Below, piece after piece: positions 18,088-26,147 of a DNA stretch of 41,918 nt (positions are counted from its first letter, which is position 1; each line of letters begins with the position of its first letter). This DNA is from Bacteroidota bacterium. Lineage in GTDB: Bacteria > Bacteroidota > Bacteroidia > Bacteroidales > F082. The notes beneath the pieces were generated by a model. It saw nothing but the letters and a program-made list of their open reading frames with translations. It was not told where the DNA came from and did not search any database. The position numbers and the translations under genes were made by a program. The stretch spans positions 1 through 41,918 of the forward strand of contig QMPA01000003.1 in NCBI GenBank assembly GCA_003650365.1. The letters run 5' to 3'.

Positions 18088-19230
18088 TTATTTCAAAATC
18101 CCTTTACCAATAACCAGTCTTTGAATCTGGTTTGTTCCTTCGTAAATCTGGCAAAGCTTGGCATCGCGCATCATTTTCTCGACAAGGTAATCATGCGAAT
18201 ACCCATCCCCGGCCATCACCTGAACAGCATCGGTAGTTACCTTCATGGCAACATCAGATGCATACAGTTTTGACATGGCAGATAAAAGATTAGCTGACTT
18301 TTGCTTAGTATCGTAAGCCCAGGCGGCATTCCAGGTTAATAAGCGGGCAGCTTCAATTTCGGTAGCCATATCGGCCAACATAAAACTAACACCCTGATTA
18401 ACGGTAATTGGTTTGCCAAACTGTATCCGGTTTTTTGCCCAATCACGTGAAGTTTCATAAGCTTCGCGGGCATTTCCAATACTTAAAGCAGCAACGCCTG
18501 TACGGGTTCTTTCAAATGTTTTCATAGCAAAAAGAAAACCGTGGCCCTCCCCTCCTATTCTATTTTCAATAGGAATCTCCACATCATGAAATTTAAACTC
18601 TGTTTGCACCGATGCCCTTTGTCCCATTTTGCTCATATCAGCTACCTGTTCAACTCCGGGAGCATCAGTAGGTACAACAAAAGCAGTTAGGCTGCGTGCC
18701 CCTTTGGAAGGGTCGGTTATGGCAAATACGGTAATGAATGCAGATGCACTTCCGTTTGTGATAAAACGTTTGTGGCCGTTCATAATGTATTTGTCACCAT
18801 GCAAAATAGCCTGTGTTTTGATTCCGGCAACATCCGATCCGGCATTAGGTTCTGTAAGCGCATAAGCAGCTACACTTTTTTTCTCCTTGATCTCTCCGAA
18901 AAAACGTTTCTTTTGTTCGTCGCTTGCGCCAATGTAAAGTGGTGTTAATGCAAGGGTATTGGCGTCCATGCATATACCAATGCCTACACAGCCGGCACCC
19001 AGTTCTTCCGAAGCCAAAGCACTTTCAAAAATACTGTGCCCGTGTCCGCCATATTTGGCATCCATCGGCCCGTTCATCATGCCTTCATCATAGGCCTTTT
19101 TTACGATTTCCCAGGGAAATTCCGCCAGCTCATCATATTTTCTTGCATTTGGCCGCATATATTTGTCGGCAAAATCCCGGACTTTTTCCCGGAGTTCAAT
19201 CTGTTTGGGTTCTAATGAAAAATCAACCAT
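18088..19230 (-). CDS. Acyl-CoA dehydrogenase, standard form (short/medium-chain type)
   Basis: A 380-residue flavoenzyme of canonical length, MVDFSLEPKQIELREKVRDF onward. YALTEPNAGSDVAG and KRFITNGSASAF mark the FAD/substrate region. The catalytic-base segment is IYEGTNQIQRLVIGK near the C-terminus. ATG at 19230 is the natural start, with a TACTTTTG box 58 bases upstream at 19289-19296. Tail-to-tail with the longer acyl-CoA dehydrogenase, each gene having its own terminator. The electron acceptor would be electron-transfer flavoprotein, whose genes are not in the window. Similarity to butyryl-CoA or medium-chain enzymes is plausible, but substrate is not decidable here. Confidence 0.93.
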   Translation of the reverse strand: MVDFSLEPKQIELREKVRDFADKYMRPNARKYDELAEFPWEIVKKAYDEGMMNGPMDAKYGGHGHSIFESALASEELGAGCVGIGICMDANTLALTPLYIGASDEQKKRFFGEIKEKKSVAAYALTEPNAGSDVAGIKTQAILHGDKYIMNGHKRFITNGSASAFITVFAITDPSKGARSLTAFVVPTDAPGVEQVADMSKMGQRASVQTEFKFHDVEIPIENRIGGEGHGFLFAMKTFERTRTGVAALSIGNAREAYETSRDWAKNRIQFGKPITVNQGVSFMLADMATEIEAARLLTWNAAWAYDTKQKSANLLSAMSKLYASDVAMKVTTDAVQVMAGDGYSHDYLVEKMMRDAKLCQIYEGTNQIQRLVIGKGILK

Positions 19231-19288
19231 CTCTTAATATTAATTTGATTATGAATAATTTGTATTTGTTCGATTATTGGAAAGGAAA

Positions 19289-19296
19289 CAAAAGTA
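19289..19296 (-). promoter_or_regulatory. -7 box TACTTTTG for the minus-strand acyl-CoA dehydrogenase gene
   Basis: Minus-strand TACTTTTG matches TAnnTTTG, 58 bases upstream of the ATG. No -33 box recognised. Confidence 0.45.
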
Positions 19297-19347
19297 GTGA
19301 TTAATTGTGATTATTTCGGTTTTAGGTAGTAATTGTTGAAATTTCAA

Positions 19348-19365
19348 TCCCGATAGCTATCGGGA
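19348..19365. repeat. Perfect 18-bp palindrome TCCCGATAGCTATCGGGA
   Basis: A perfect self-complementary 18-mer, flanked by GAAATTT on the left and AAATTTC on the right, lies in the divergent region between the acyl-CoA dehydrogenase and xerD. Such words often occur as dispersed repeats in Bacteroidota genomes (from memory); copy number in this genome is not known. Confidence 0.75.
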
Positions 19366-19492
19366 CAAAATTCAAATTTCACGTTTTACAAATAAATTGC
19401 TTTGATCATTGATTTTTAAGATTTTGTTATTTATTTGTTTCTTTGTCAATTGGAAATTAAGCCGACTACAGAAAGCTTAAAGGGAAAAAACA

Positions 19493-20395
19493 ATGAATTA
19501 CATCATCCTTCAAAAAGGTTTTTCAACTTACCTGAAACTGGAAAGGGGCTTGTCAAAGAATACCTTAGAAGCCTATTTGCACGATACCGATTTGTTGTTT
19601 TCTTTTTTGAAAGCTGAAAAAGAAGCTATTCCAATTCAGAAAGTGAGCATGAACGACCTCAGTGATTTTATCGTTTACATTCATAAAATGGGATTGGGTT
19701 CCTGGTCGCAATCACGTGTGCTTTCCGGAGTTAAAGCGTTTTTTAAATATTTGATGATTGAGCAGGTTATTGATAAAAACCCTTCTGAATTACTGGAATC
19801 ACCCCGCCTTGACCGCAAATTACCCGAAGTGCTGAGCCTGGATGAAGTGGAAAAAATGATTGACACGATTGATTTATCGGAATCACAAGGCGAACGCAAC
19901 AAAGCCATTATTGAAACCCTTTACGGATGTGGGTTGAGGGTTTCAGAGCTCACCGGATTAAAAATTTCAGATCTCCACTTGAACGAAGACATGATAAGTG
20001 TTACAGGAAAAGGAAATAAGCAACGCCTGGTACCCGTAGGTGCTTTGGCCAAAAAACAAATTACGACTTACTTAAAGCAGATTCGCATCCATATTATCCC
20101 ACAAAAGAAATACGAAGACATTTTATTTCTCAATCAAAACGGACGTCAGTTGAGCAGACAGATGGTATTTATTATCGTGCGCACCTTGGCCGAAAAAGTG
20201 GGCATTAGAAAAAAAATAAGCCCGCATACTTTCCGGCATTCTTTTGCTACACATTTGGTAAAGGGTGGTGCTGATTTGCGTGCAGTCCAGGAATTATTGG
20301 GACACGTATCTATTACAACTACCGAGATTTACACCCACCTTGATACCGATGATTTAAGAAAGGCAATTATGGAATTTCATCCAAGGAATCGGTAG
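19493..20395 (+). CDS. xerD: Tyrosine site-specific recombinase XerD
   Basis: XerD works with XerC at the dif site to resolve chromosome dimers. The 300-residue length and chromosomal setting fit a housekeeping Xer protein. The N-terminal SAM-like DNA-binding domain covers about 1-85. All catalytic residues are present: Arg149 (YGCGLRVSEL), Lys173 (VTGKGNKQR), His245 and Arg248 (PHTFRHSFATH), His271 (LLGHVSITTT) and nucleophile Tyr280 (EIYTHLD). Start ATG 19493 follows an A-rich stretch. I saw no dif-like site or mobile element next to it, so an integrase role is less likely. XerC versus XerD assignment rests on overall resemblance only. Confidence 0.9.
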   Translation: MNYIILQKGFSTYLKLERGLSKNTLEAYLHDTDLLFSFLKAEKEAIPIQKVSMNDLSDFIVYIHKMGLGSWSQSRVLSGVKAFFKYLMIEQVIDKNPSELLESPRLDRKLPEVLSLDEVEKMIDTIDLSESQGERNKAIIETLYGCGLRVSELTGLKISDLHLNEDMISVTGKGNKQRLVPVGALAKKQITTYLKQIRIHIIPQKKYEDILFLNQNGRQLSRQMVFIIVRTLAEKVGIRKKISPHTFRHSFATHLVKGGADLRAVQELLGHVSITTTEIYTHLDTDDLRKAIMEFHPRNR

Positions 20396-20471
20396 AAATA
20401 TTTGAATACTTAAACAAATTATTGTATTGTTTACAAACAAACAAATGCTATAGGGTTGTTATTAGCACGTA

Positions 20472-21010
20472 GTTGACGTTAATATTAAATAAAGTAATAT
20501 GGAAAAAGATTGTTAAGAATTGAAATAATAGTTATTACTATATTTATCATTACGTTAATCAACTTATTTCTGCCATATATAATTGATTTGGATTATTCAG
20601 GAAAACAAAATAACAAAACTGCGACCACGAAAGAATTACCTGCTGACCTTACGAAACAACGATTAAATAAAATTACATATAAAATTAAAACTGACTTTAA
20701 TCATTCAGACTGGAACGAATTTCATAATGTGTTTGGAGAATTTGCTAAAGCACAAATTAATGTAGAAGATATTGAAAGTGGATTTATTAAACTTAAAACT
20801 GTTGTTGGTAATATCCAGACTTATGCGTACTCCCATTATGAATATGAAGAGAATAGGGAAAACGCTGATTGGTTTATAATTTATTATAAATGCAGATTTG
20901 ATAATGGAAAAGGGAGCATTAAGATATCAACTCGGACTCTAGATAATGTATCTGAGGTTACTGGAGTAAATATTGTTTTAGATGAATTATAAGAAAGTAC
21001 TAACGTCAAC
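20472..21010. repeat. 10-bp inverted repeats flanking an orphan gene
   Basis: GTTGACGTTA at 20472-20481 and its exact reverse complement TAACGTCAAC at 21001-21010 bracket a single small ORF. If five more inner bases are counted, 13 of 15 match. The enclosed DNA is visibly more AT-rich than the genes around it. This could mark a gene-cassette-like insertion or be coincidence. No transposase, no target duplication and no integron-type GTTRRRY site was seen. Confidence 0.5.
20510..20992 (+). CDS. Unrecognised small membrane-anchored protein
   Basis: I do not recognise this 160-residue protein. Its N-terminus is a hydrophobic anchor (IEIIVITIFIITLINLFLPYII), so the rest is probably outside the cytoplasmic membrane. 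The C-terminal part (about 60-160) looks like a small alpha/beta domain, with FHNVFGEFAKAQINVEDIESGF and WFIIYYKCRFDNGKGSIKIST. The start is TTG at 20510, since the frame has a stop at 20495 and contains no upstream ATG; the ATG at 20499 is out of frame and stops after five codons. The gene is AT-rich and bracketed by the inverted repeat GTTGACGTTA, hinting at recent acquisition. Coding status is likely but not certain. Confidence 0.6.
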   Translation: MLRIEIIVITIFIITLINLFLPYIIDLDYSGKQNNKTATTKELPADLTKQRLNKITYKIKTDFNHSDWNEFHNVFGEFAKAQINVEDIESGFIKLKTVVGNIQTYAYSHYEYEENRENADWFIIYYKCRFDNGKGSIKISTRTLDNVSEVTGVNIVLDEL

Positions 21011-21121
21011 AAAAAATATAGTGCATTTGACAAATAGTACTGAATATGAAGGTTATAATAATAAATAAAATTAGTTGTAAATTGAAAATGATGCGTTTCA
21101 AAAAGCCAAACGTACCATAGC

Positions 21122-21574
21122 TCAAACCCTTTCAATATCCCCATCCTCATCCACAAAAACACCAAAGTTCATGTAGATGAGCTTTCCTTCACGAAAGAAA
21201 AAATCCATCATGCTGAAATCGTAGGAGAGGCGGATGTCATTTTCTTCAACTTCTCTTTCGAAAGTTGAATGCCCGTTATTTTTCAGGAGTGCAATCAATT
21301 CCGCTTCCGTCAAACCCATGATCTTGCTACCAAAAAGTGTAGTATCGGGGTGGTCGGTTTCAATTCCGGCCAGAATCTGATTGGCAAGCCCCACAAAGAA
21401 AACAGAAAAGCCCCCTTTCCAATAATGGAGCAGGGTTGTATTCATTTGTTCGTCTTCTTCAATCGTATCCATATCTTCGGCCTGTCCAAACTGCTCAATA
21501 AATTCATCTATTGCAATTCCAAAAGTCAATTCTCCCAATCCAATATTTGGATTAATATCGTGTTTTTTTAGCAT
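21122..21574 (-). CDS. Unrecognised small acidic soluble protein
   Basis: A 150-residue protein with no signal peptide or membrane segment and a clearly acidic composition (DMDTIEEDEQ, EVEENDI, VDEDGDIERV). Repeated elements such as GLGELTFGIAIDEFIEQFG and IMGLTEAELIALLKNNG suggest an alpha/beta fold in which a helix measures a short distance from a sheet, a little like immunity-type or SMI1-like proteins, but I cannot assign a family. ATG at 21574 is a good start. It converges with the AT-rich orphan gene at 20510-20992. Upstream lies a 286-base AT-rich gap before the SDR gene, in which I see no gene. Confidence 0.7.
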   Translation of the reverse strand: MLKKHDINPNIGLGELTFGIAIDEFIEQFGQAEDMDTIEEDEQMNTTLLHYWKGGFSVFFVGLANQILAGIETDHPDTTLFGSKIMGLTEAELIALLKNNGHSTFEREVEENDIRLSYDFSMMDFFFREGKLIYMNFGVFVDEDGDIERV

Positions 21575-21860
21575 TTCTAATAATTCTTTAAATGTTAATA
21601 TCTTATTTCTATTATTCGTTTATTTCCCAAACTATTTTCGTTCGTTTATTGGTGAAAATTCCAAAACACAATAAACAAAGAACAAACAAAATTCAAAAAA
21701 AACAATACTAAAATTACAAACTGTTTGATATAAAACAAGACCCTATTCGGAATTTGAATATTTGCAATATTGGAATCTATTTGTCTTTTAGTTTTTGAAC
21801 TTTGCTATTTCAATGTTATAATGTTTTATTTTCAATGTTTTACAGCAAATAATCTCTATT

Positions 21861-22667
21861 TTATTTAAAGGGCGATCCCGGTTCTTTTGACATCACCCTG
21901 TAAATCTGTTTTGTCATCCATGTTGGAAAAAATTTATTAAGAAAAACCATTTGTTTACCCAAGCTTGTTAATACAATCTTATTTTTTCGTTTTTGAACTG
22001 CTGAATAAATTTCACGGGCTACTTCTTCGGCAGTCATCATCTTCTCTTCTTCCCGTGGTGATTCCCCTTGCATGCTGCCATCTGCTGCAAGCGCAGTATT
22101 GCGAATATTGGAAGCTGTAAATCCGGGAAAAGCCATCAGCACATGCAATCCGGTTTTTAAGTTCTCCGTTCGAAGGCTTTCCATGAAACCGTTGGTGGCA
22201 AATTTGGATGCCGAATAACCAATTCTGCCGGGCAAGCCCATTAAACCGCCAATAGAAGAAACGGCAACAACACTTCCCTTTTCCTTTAGTAAATAAGGTA
22301 ATGCATATTTGGTGCAATAAACCGTCCCCCAGAAATTCACATTCATTAATGTTTCTATAACATGTAGTTGCGTTTCAGCAAACAATGCACGCATCGAAAT
22401 ACCGGCATTATTAATCAGAATATCTATTTTTCCAAACATTTCAACTGCTGTGAGCATAAGATTTTTACAATCGGCTTCTTTGGTAATATCAGTTTGGGCA
22501 TAGGCGATTTCTCCCCCATTGCGCTTGATGTCTTCAGCAATTTCAACCAATTTATCATGGGTTCGCGCACCGATAACAACTTTTGCACCTTTGGCGGCAA
22601 ACTCGTAGGCAAGGGCTTTACCAATTCCGGAAGTGGCACCGGTTATTACAACAACTTTGTTTTGCAT
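21861..22667 (-). CDS. Short-chain dehydrogenase/reductase (SDR family)
   Basis: A 268-residue NAD(P)-dependent oxidoreductase of the classical SDR type. From ATG 22667 it reads MQNKVVVITGATSGIG, so the dinucleotide motif TGxxxGxG falls at residues 9-16, as usual. INNAGISM, the catalytic Ser in VSSIGG, and the YSASK catalytic Tyr/Lys pair are present. The ORF track's 36-residue extension (MSGRKIGEGARVV...) comes from the low-complexity spacer and is rejected. The C-terminal KQIYRVMSKEPGSPFK resembles membrane-associated SDR7-like enzymes. Substrate unknown. It diverges from the aminotransferase gene across a pyrimidine-rich spacer. Confidence 0.9.
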   Translation of the reverse strand: MQNKVVVITGATSGIGKALAYEFAAKGAKVVIGARTHDKLVEIAEDIKRNGGEIAYAQTDITKEADCKNLMLTAVEMFGKIDILINNAGISMRALFAETQLHVIETLMNVNFWGTVYCTKYALPYLLKEKGSVVAVSSIGGLMGLPGRIGYSASKFATNGFMESLRTENLKTGLHVLMAFPGFTASNIRNTALAADGSMQGESPREEEKMMTAEEVAREIYSAVQKRKNKIVLTSLGKQMVFLNKFFPTWMTKQIYRVMSKEPGSPFK

Positions 22668-22734
22668 TAACAATTCGGTTTTATCGTACAATGATAAAAA
22701 AAAATAGAAGACCACCGACAGCGCCAACAATTTT

Positions 22735-22857
22735 TTCACCACCCTCGCCCCCTCGCCTATTTTTCTCCCACTCACCTACTCTTATCTTCACCCCCTCTCC
22801 TTTTCTCGCCCACTCGCTCCCTCATTTTTTCCCCCTCGCCAATCCATTTCCTTTCTG
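22735..22857. repeat. Pyrimidine-rich low-complexity spacer
   Basis: About 120 bases between the SDR and aminotransferase genes are almost entirely C and T on the plus strand, with recurring CTCGCC, CTCAC and CCCCCTC words. The composition is unlike either flanking gene. It carries a spurious ORF extension for the SDR gene. Such a homopurine/homopyrimidine tract can in principle adopt H-DNA. Confidence 0.75.
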
Positions 22858-22865
22858 TACTTTTG
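22858..22865 (+). promoter_or_regulatory. -7 box TACTTTTG for the aminotransferase gene
   Basis: TACTTTTG matches TAnnTTTG and lies 20 bases before the ATG at 22886, directly after the pyrimidine-rich tract. Confidence 0.6.
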
Positions 22866-22885
22866 AACAAAGAAAAACCTAGAAC

Positions 22886-24079
22886 ATGCAACTCACCAAC
22901 CGACAACTTTTTTATCAGCATCTCGCCATCCCGGCAGACGTTCCCGATGCGCTTGAAATTGTAAAAGCCGAAGGGATTTACCTTTACGATATTGATGGAA
23001 ATCGCTTTACAGACCTTGTTTCCGGAGTTTCGGTGAGCAATATTGGGCATCGCCACCCCAAGGTTTTGGAAGCCATTAAAAATCAACTCGACCAATACCT
23101 TCATTTAATGGTTTATGGGAAATACATTCAGTCTCCTCAGGTGAAACTGGCCAGAAAACTGGCTGGGCAACTCCCCGACTCTTTGGATTCAGTTTTTTTT
23201 GTCAATTCAGGCAGCGAAGCCATTGAAGGCGCACTTAAATTAGCAAAACGGATAAATGGCCGATCAGAAATTATCGCATTTAAAAATGCATACCACGGTA
23301 GTACTCACGGTGCTTTGAGCGTTCTGGGAAACGAAGAAATGAAAAATGCTTATCGTCCATTATTACCAGATATTCGGTTTTTGAATTTCAATAATGAAAA
23401 TGAATTGGATCAAATTACAGACCAAACAGCCTGTGTTATAATTGAACCCATTCAGGCCGAAGCCGGAATTATTATTCCTGACAAATCTTATTTGAAAGCA
23501 TTGCGCAGACAATGTAATAAAACCGGTACTATTCTCATTTTTGACGAAGTACAAATGGGTTTTGGAAGGACAGGAAAACTATTTGCTTTTGAGAATTTTG
23601 ATATTGTTCCTGACATTTTATGCCTCGCCAAAGGAATGGGCGGCGGTATGCCCATTGGCGCTTTTGTTTCTTCGTCTTCATATATGAATCTACTGACACA
23701 CAATCCGGCACTCGGTCACATTACAACCTTTGGTGGACATCCGGTAAGTTGTGCAGCGGCACTGGCGAGTTTGGAGGTAATACTTGAAGAAGGACTTCAT
23801 AAAAAGGCAGAAAAGAAAGGTCAGCTTTTTGTTGAATTATTAAAAAACCATCCGACAGTAAAAAGCATTCGCCAAATAGGATTAATGCTGGCAGTTGATT
23901 TAAAACCAGCTTATTCTGTAAGCAAACTGGTAAAGATATTACAAAAGAATAAACTTATTGTTGATCAGTTTTTGTTCAACAGCAGCAGTTTCCGCATCGC
24001 CCCCCCCCTGACGATAACAGAACAGGAAATCAGGGAGGTTTCGGAAAAGGTGATAGAAAGTCTGAATAGCCTCAAATAA
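22886..24079 (+). CDS. Class III PLP-dependent aminotransferase
   Basis: A 397-residue fold-type I enzyme of the ornithine/acetylornithine aminotransferase group. Key features: DGNRFTDLVSGVSVSNIGH, the phosphate-binding VNSGSEAIEGALKLAKR segment (about 105-125), AYHGSTHGA, the PLP-ring Asp in ILIFDEVQMGFGRTG, and the Schiff-base Lys (about 248) in LAKGMGGGMPIGA. ITTFGGHPVSCAAALAS is also typical of the class. Substrate is not clear: it is not next to arginine-biosynthesis genes. It heads an apparent unit with aat, the deaminase and the sirtuin, all on the plus strand. The -7 box TACTTTTG is 20 bases upstream. Confidence 0.9.
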   Translation: MQLTNRQLFYQHLAIPADVPDALEIVKAEGIYLYDIDGNRFTDLVSGVSVSNIGHRHPKVLEAIKNQLDQYLHLMVYGKYIQSPQVKLARKLAGQLPDSLDSVFFVNSGSEAIEGALKLAKRINGRSEIIAFKNAYHGSTHGALSVLGNEEMKNAYRPLLPDIRFLNFNNENELDQITDQTACVIIEPIQAEAGIIIPDKSYLKALRRQCNKTGTILIFDEVQMGFGRTGKLFAFENFDIVPDILCLAKGMGGGMPIGAFVSSSSYMNLLTHNPALGHITTFGGHPVSCAAALASLEVILEEGLHKKAEKKGQLFVELLKNHPTVKSIRQIGLMLAVDLKPAYSVSKLVKILQKNKLIVDQFLFNSSSFRIAPPLTITEQEIREVSEKVIESLNSLK

Positions 24080-24084
24080 CAAAA

Positions 24085-24120
24085 CCTCAACCTCAACCTT
24101 AACCTCAACCTTAACCTTAA
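24085..24120 (+). repeat. Six tandem CCTYAA hexamers
   Basis: Six exact-length units (CCTCAA, CCTCAA, CCTTAA, CCTCAA, CCTTAA, CCTTAA) fill the gap between the aminotransferase stop and the aat ATG, ending three bases before the start codon. A slippage-prone simple repeat in a translation-initiation region. Confidence 0.9.
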
Positions 24121-24122
24121 CA

Positions 24123-24806
24123 ATGCCCATTTACCAACTTCCAGAAGAACCACTTTTCCCCAATCCTGAAATGGCAGAGGAAGACGGATTACTTGCCGTT
24201 GGTGGCGACTTATCACCTGAAAGATTGCTCAACGCTTATTCACAAGGTATTTTTCCCTGGTATAGTGAAGGGCAGCCCCTTTTGTGGTGGTCGCCCGATC
24301 CGCGAATGCTACTTTTTCCAAAGGATTTTAAAAGGAGTAAAAGTCTGAGCAGAACAGTACAAAGCGATAAATTCCAAATTAAATTCGATCGTAATTTTGA
24401 GGAAGTCATTAACCATTGCAGCAAAATCAGCAGAAAGGGACAGCCCGGAACCTGGATTACAGAAGAGATGAAAAATGCCTACATCAACTTGCATCAATTG
24501 GGTTTTGCCCATTCGGTGGAAACCTATCTTGACGAAAAACTGCTTGGCGGTTTATACGGTATTTCACTGGGAGGTGCTTTTTTTGGCGAATCCATGTTTC
24601 ATCTTGTTACCGACGCATCCAAGGTTGCGCTCTGGAATCTGGTTGACCGCGCATTGGAATGGAACTTTGATTTTATTGACGTTCAACAGGACACAGAACA
24701 TCTGCGTAGTTTGGGCGCTGTAAATGTCGATCGGAAAAAGTTTCTAATTTTACTGAGTGAAAGTCTGAAGAAAGAGACGAGAAAAGGGAATTGGGGGATA
24801 GGTTAG
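24123..24806 (+). CDS. aat: Leucyl/phenylalanyl-tRNA--protein transferase
   Basis: Aat adds Leu or Phe to the N-terminus of proteins starting with Arg or Lys, marking them for N-end-rule degradation by ClpAP-type proteases. Recognised from FPNPEMAEEDGLLAVGGDLSPERLLNAYSQGIFPWY at the N-terminus, WWSPDPRMLLFP, GTWITEEMKNAY, HSVETY, GGLYGISLGGAFFGESMF and FIDVQQDTEHLRSLGA, all family hallmarks. 227 residues is normal. The last residues (TRKGNWGIG) are encoded by DNA that already belongs to the purine-rich repeat tract following the gene, so the tail may be a recent extension. Its start sits three bases after the hexamer repeat. Confidence 0.95.
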   Translation: MPIYQLPEEPLFPNPEMAEEDGLLAVGGDLSPERLLNAYSQGIFPWYSEGQPLLWWSPDPRMLLFPKDFKRSKSLSRTVQSDKFQIKFDRNFEEVINHCSKISRKGQPGTWITEEMKNAYINLHQLGFAHSVETYLDEKLLGGLYGISLGGAFFGESMFHLVTDASKVALWNLVDRALEWNFDFIDVQQDTEHLRSLGAVNVDRKKFLILLSESLKKETRKGNWGIG

Positions 24807-24807
24807 A

Positions 24808-24870
24808 AGGAAATAGGGCAATAAGGGGAATAAGGAAATAGGGGAAATAGGTTTTATAGAAATAAGGCTA
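24808..24870 (+). repeat. Purine-rich AATAGGGG-type low-complexity spacer
   Basis: Variants of AATAGGG/AATAAGGGG (period about 8-10) fill the aat-guanine deaminase gap. The motif begins inside the 3' end of aat (GGGAATTGGGGGATAGG) and ends shortly before the deaminase ribosome binding site. Confidence 0.75.
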
Positions 24871-24893
24871 AAAAATATAACGGAGATTATGCA

Positions 24894-25376
24894 ATGAACA
24901 AAATAGAAGATAATAAGAAATTCATGCAAGAGGCCATCAAACTGGCGCATTCAAATGTGGAAGGAAACAATGGCGGGCCTTTTGGGGCTGTTGTGGTAAA
25001 GGATGGAGAAATTATTGGCAGGGGAAAAAACAAGGTAACATCAAGTCACGACCCGACTGCTCATGCTGAAATTGTCGCCATTCGTGAAGCAGCCAAAAAT
25101 CTTGGTGCATTTAACCTTGAAGGTTGCGAAATATTTGCCAGTTGCGAACCCTGCCCCATGTGTCTTGGTGCTATTTATTGGGCACGCCTCGATAAATTAT
25201 ATTATGCCGGAACCAAAGACGATGCTGCCAAAGCCGATTTTGATGATTCATTTATTTATAAAGAGTTTTGTATGCCTAAGGAAAAGCGCTCTATTCCATC
25301 ATCACAACTGATGCGTGATGACGCTGTTAAAGTATTCGAGGACTGGATAAAAAGCGAAAAAAAAATTCCTTATTAA
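24894..25376 (+). CDS. guaD: Guanine deaminase (cytidine-deaminase fold, GuaD type)
   Basis: Hydrolyses guanine to xanthine and ammonia for purine catabolism. Zinc site: HAE (about residues 56-58, TAHAEIVAIR, with the catalytic Glu) and PCPMC (about 86-90, SCEPCPMCLGAIYWAR). The C-terminal DDSFIYKEF and the short tail after it are specific to the small GuaD family and differ from the tRNA adenosine deaminase TadA, the main alternative. 160 residues fits. ATG 24894 is preceded by GGAG (24882-24885), one of the few recognisable Shine-Dalgarno sequences in the window. Its stop lies 9 bases before the sirtuin start, so the two genes are probably co-transcribed. Confidence 0.88.
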   Translation: MNKIEDNKKFMQEAIKLAHSNVEGNNGGPFGAVVVKDGEIIGRGKNKVTSSHDPTAHAEIVAIREAAKNLGAFNLEGCEIFASCEPCPMCLGAIYWARLDKLYYAGTKDDAAKADFDDSFIYKEFCMPKEKRSIPSSQLMRDDAVKVFEDWIKSEKKIPY

Positions 25377-25385
25377 TCTTTAAAT

Positions 25386-26147
25386 ATGTCTTCTTCCGTG
25401 AATCAACTAAGTATTTCTAAAGCTGTAAAATGGCTTAAGCAGTCAAATTACACAACAGCATTCACCGGTGCCGGCATCTCCGTCGAGAGTGGTATTCCAC
25501 CTTTTCGTGGCGAAGATGGGCTGTGGAGTAAGTACGACCCTATCGTGCTCGACCTCGATTATTTCCATACTCACCCTGCGCATTCCTGGGATGTTATTAA
25601 AGAGATTTTTTACGACTTCTTTGGAGAAGCAAAAGCCAATGCAGCACACATTGTACTGGCGAAAATGGAAGCCGCCGGTTTCCTGAAAAACATCATCACC
25701 CAAAATATCGATAATTTACATCAGGAAGCAGGAAGTAAGGCTGTTATTGAGTTTCATGGAAATTCAAGAACATTGGTTTGCACAGGATGCCATAAGCAAT
25801 ATAGCAACAGTGACTTTTCTTTAGATGAATTACCGCTGCGTTGTGAGGATTGCAATGCTTTAATCAAACCTGATTTTATATTTTTCGGTGAAGGCATCCC
25901 ACCATTGGCTTACCAAAAATCAATTGAAGCCGCCGAAAAGGCTGATGTTTTTCTGCTCATTGGTACTACGGGCGAAGTAATGCCTGCCAGTCAAATTCCT
26001 CATTTGGCAAAATCAAATGGAGCAAAGATTATTGAAGTCAATCCCAATCCTTCAAATTATACACATCAGATTACGGATATTTTTCTCCAGGGAAAAGCCA
26101 CTGAAGTGATGGGGGAGATTTTGGAAAATCTTATACAAACTTCTTAG
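25386..26147 (+). CDS. NAD-dependent protein deacetylase, SIR2 family
   Basis: A 253-residue sirtuin. NAD-binding GAGIS (TGAGISVESGIPPFRG), TQNIDNLHQEAG, catalytic His in IEFHGN (about 123), a zinc ribbon of CTGC and CEDC pairs, and LIGTTGEVMPASQIPHLAK are visible. It removes acyl groups from lysines using NAD+. The start is ATG 25386, 9 bases after the guanine deaminase stop. The last codons and stop are part of the left arm of the terminator hairpin at 26137-26189. CobB-like function is plausible; the deacylase preference (acetyl, succinyl or other) is not decidable here. Confidence 0.93.
   Translation: MSSSVNQLSISKAVKWLKQSNYTTAFTGAGISVESGIPPFRGEDGLWSKYDPIVLDLDYFHTHPAHSWDVIKEIFYDFFGEAKANAAHIVLAKMEAAGFLKNIITQNIDNLHQEAGSKAVIEFHGNSRTLVCTGCHKQYSNSDFSLDELPLRCEDCNALIKPDFIFFGEGIPPLAYQKSIEAAEKADVFLLIGTTGEVMPASQIPHLAKSNGAKIIEVNPNPSNYTHQITDIFLQGKATEVMGEILENLIQTS

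Noticed and set aside
20472-21010. Integron attC site
   Set aside because: The arms GTTGACGTTA do not match the GTTRRRY/RYYYAAC core and there is no IntI. XerD nearby looks like the housekeeping recombinase.
21575-21860. Gene in the AT-rich gap between the acidic protein and the SDR gene
   Set aside because: I see no coding-like frame or RNA motif. It is plain AT-rich spacer.
22668-22775. N-terminal extension of the SDR protein
   Set aside because: The extra 36 residues come from the pyrimidine-rich spacer, and the conserved TGATSGIG motif would be misplaced. ATG at 22667 is normal for the family.
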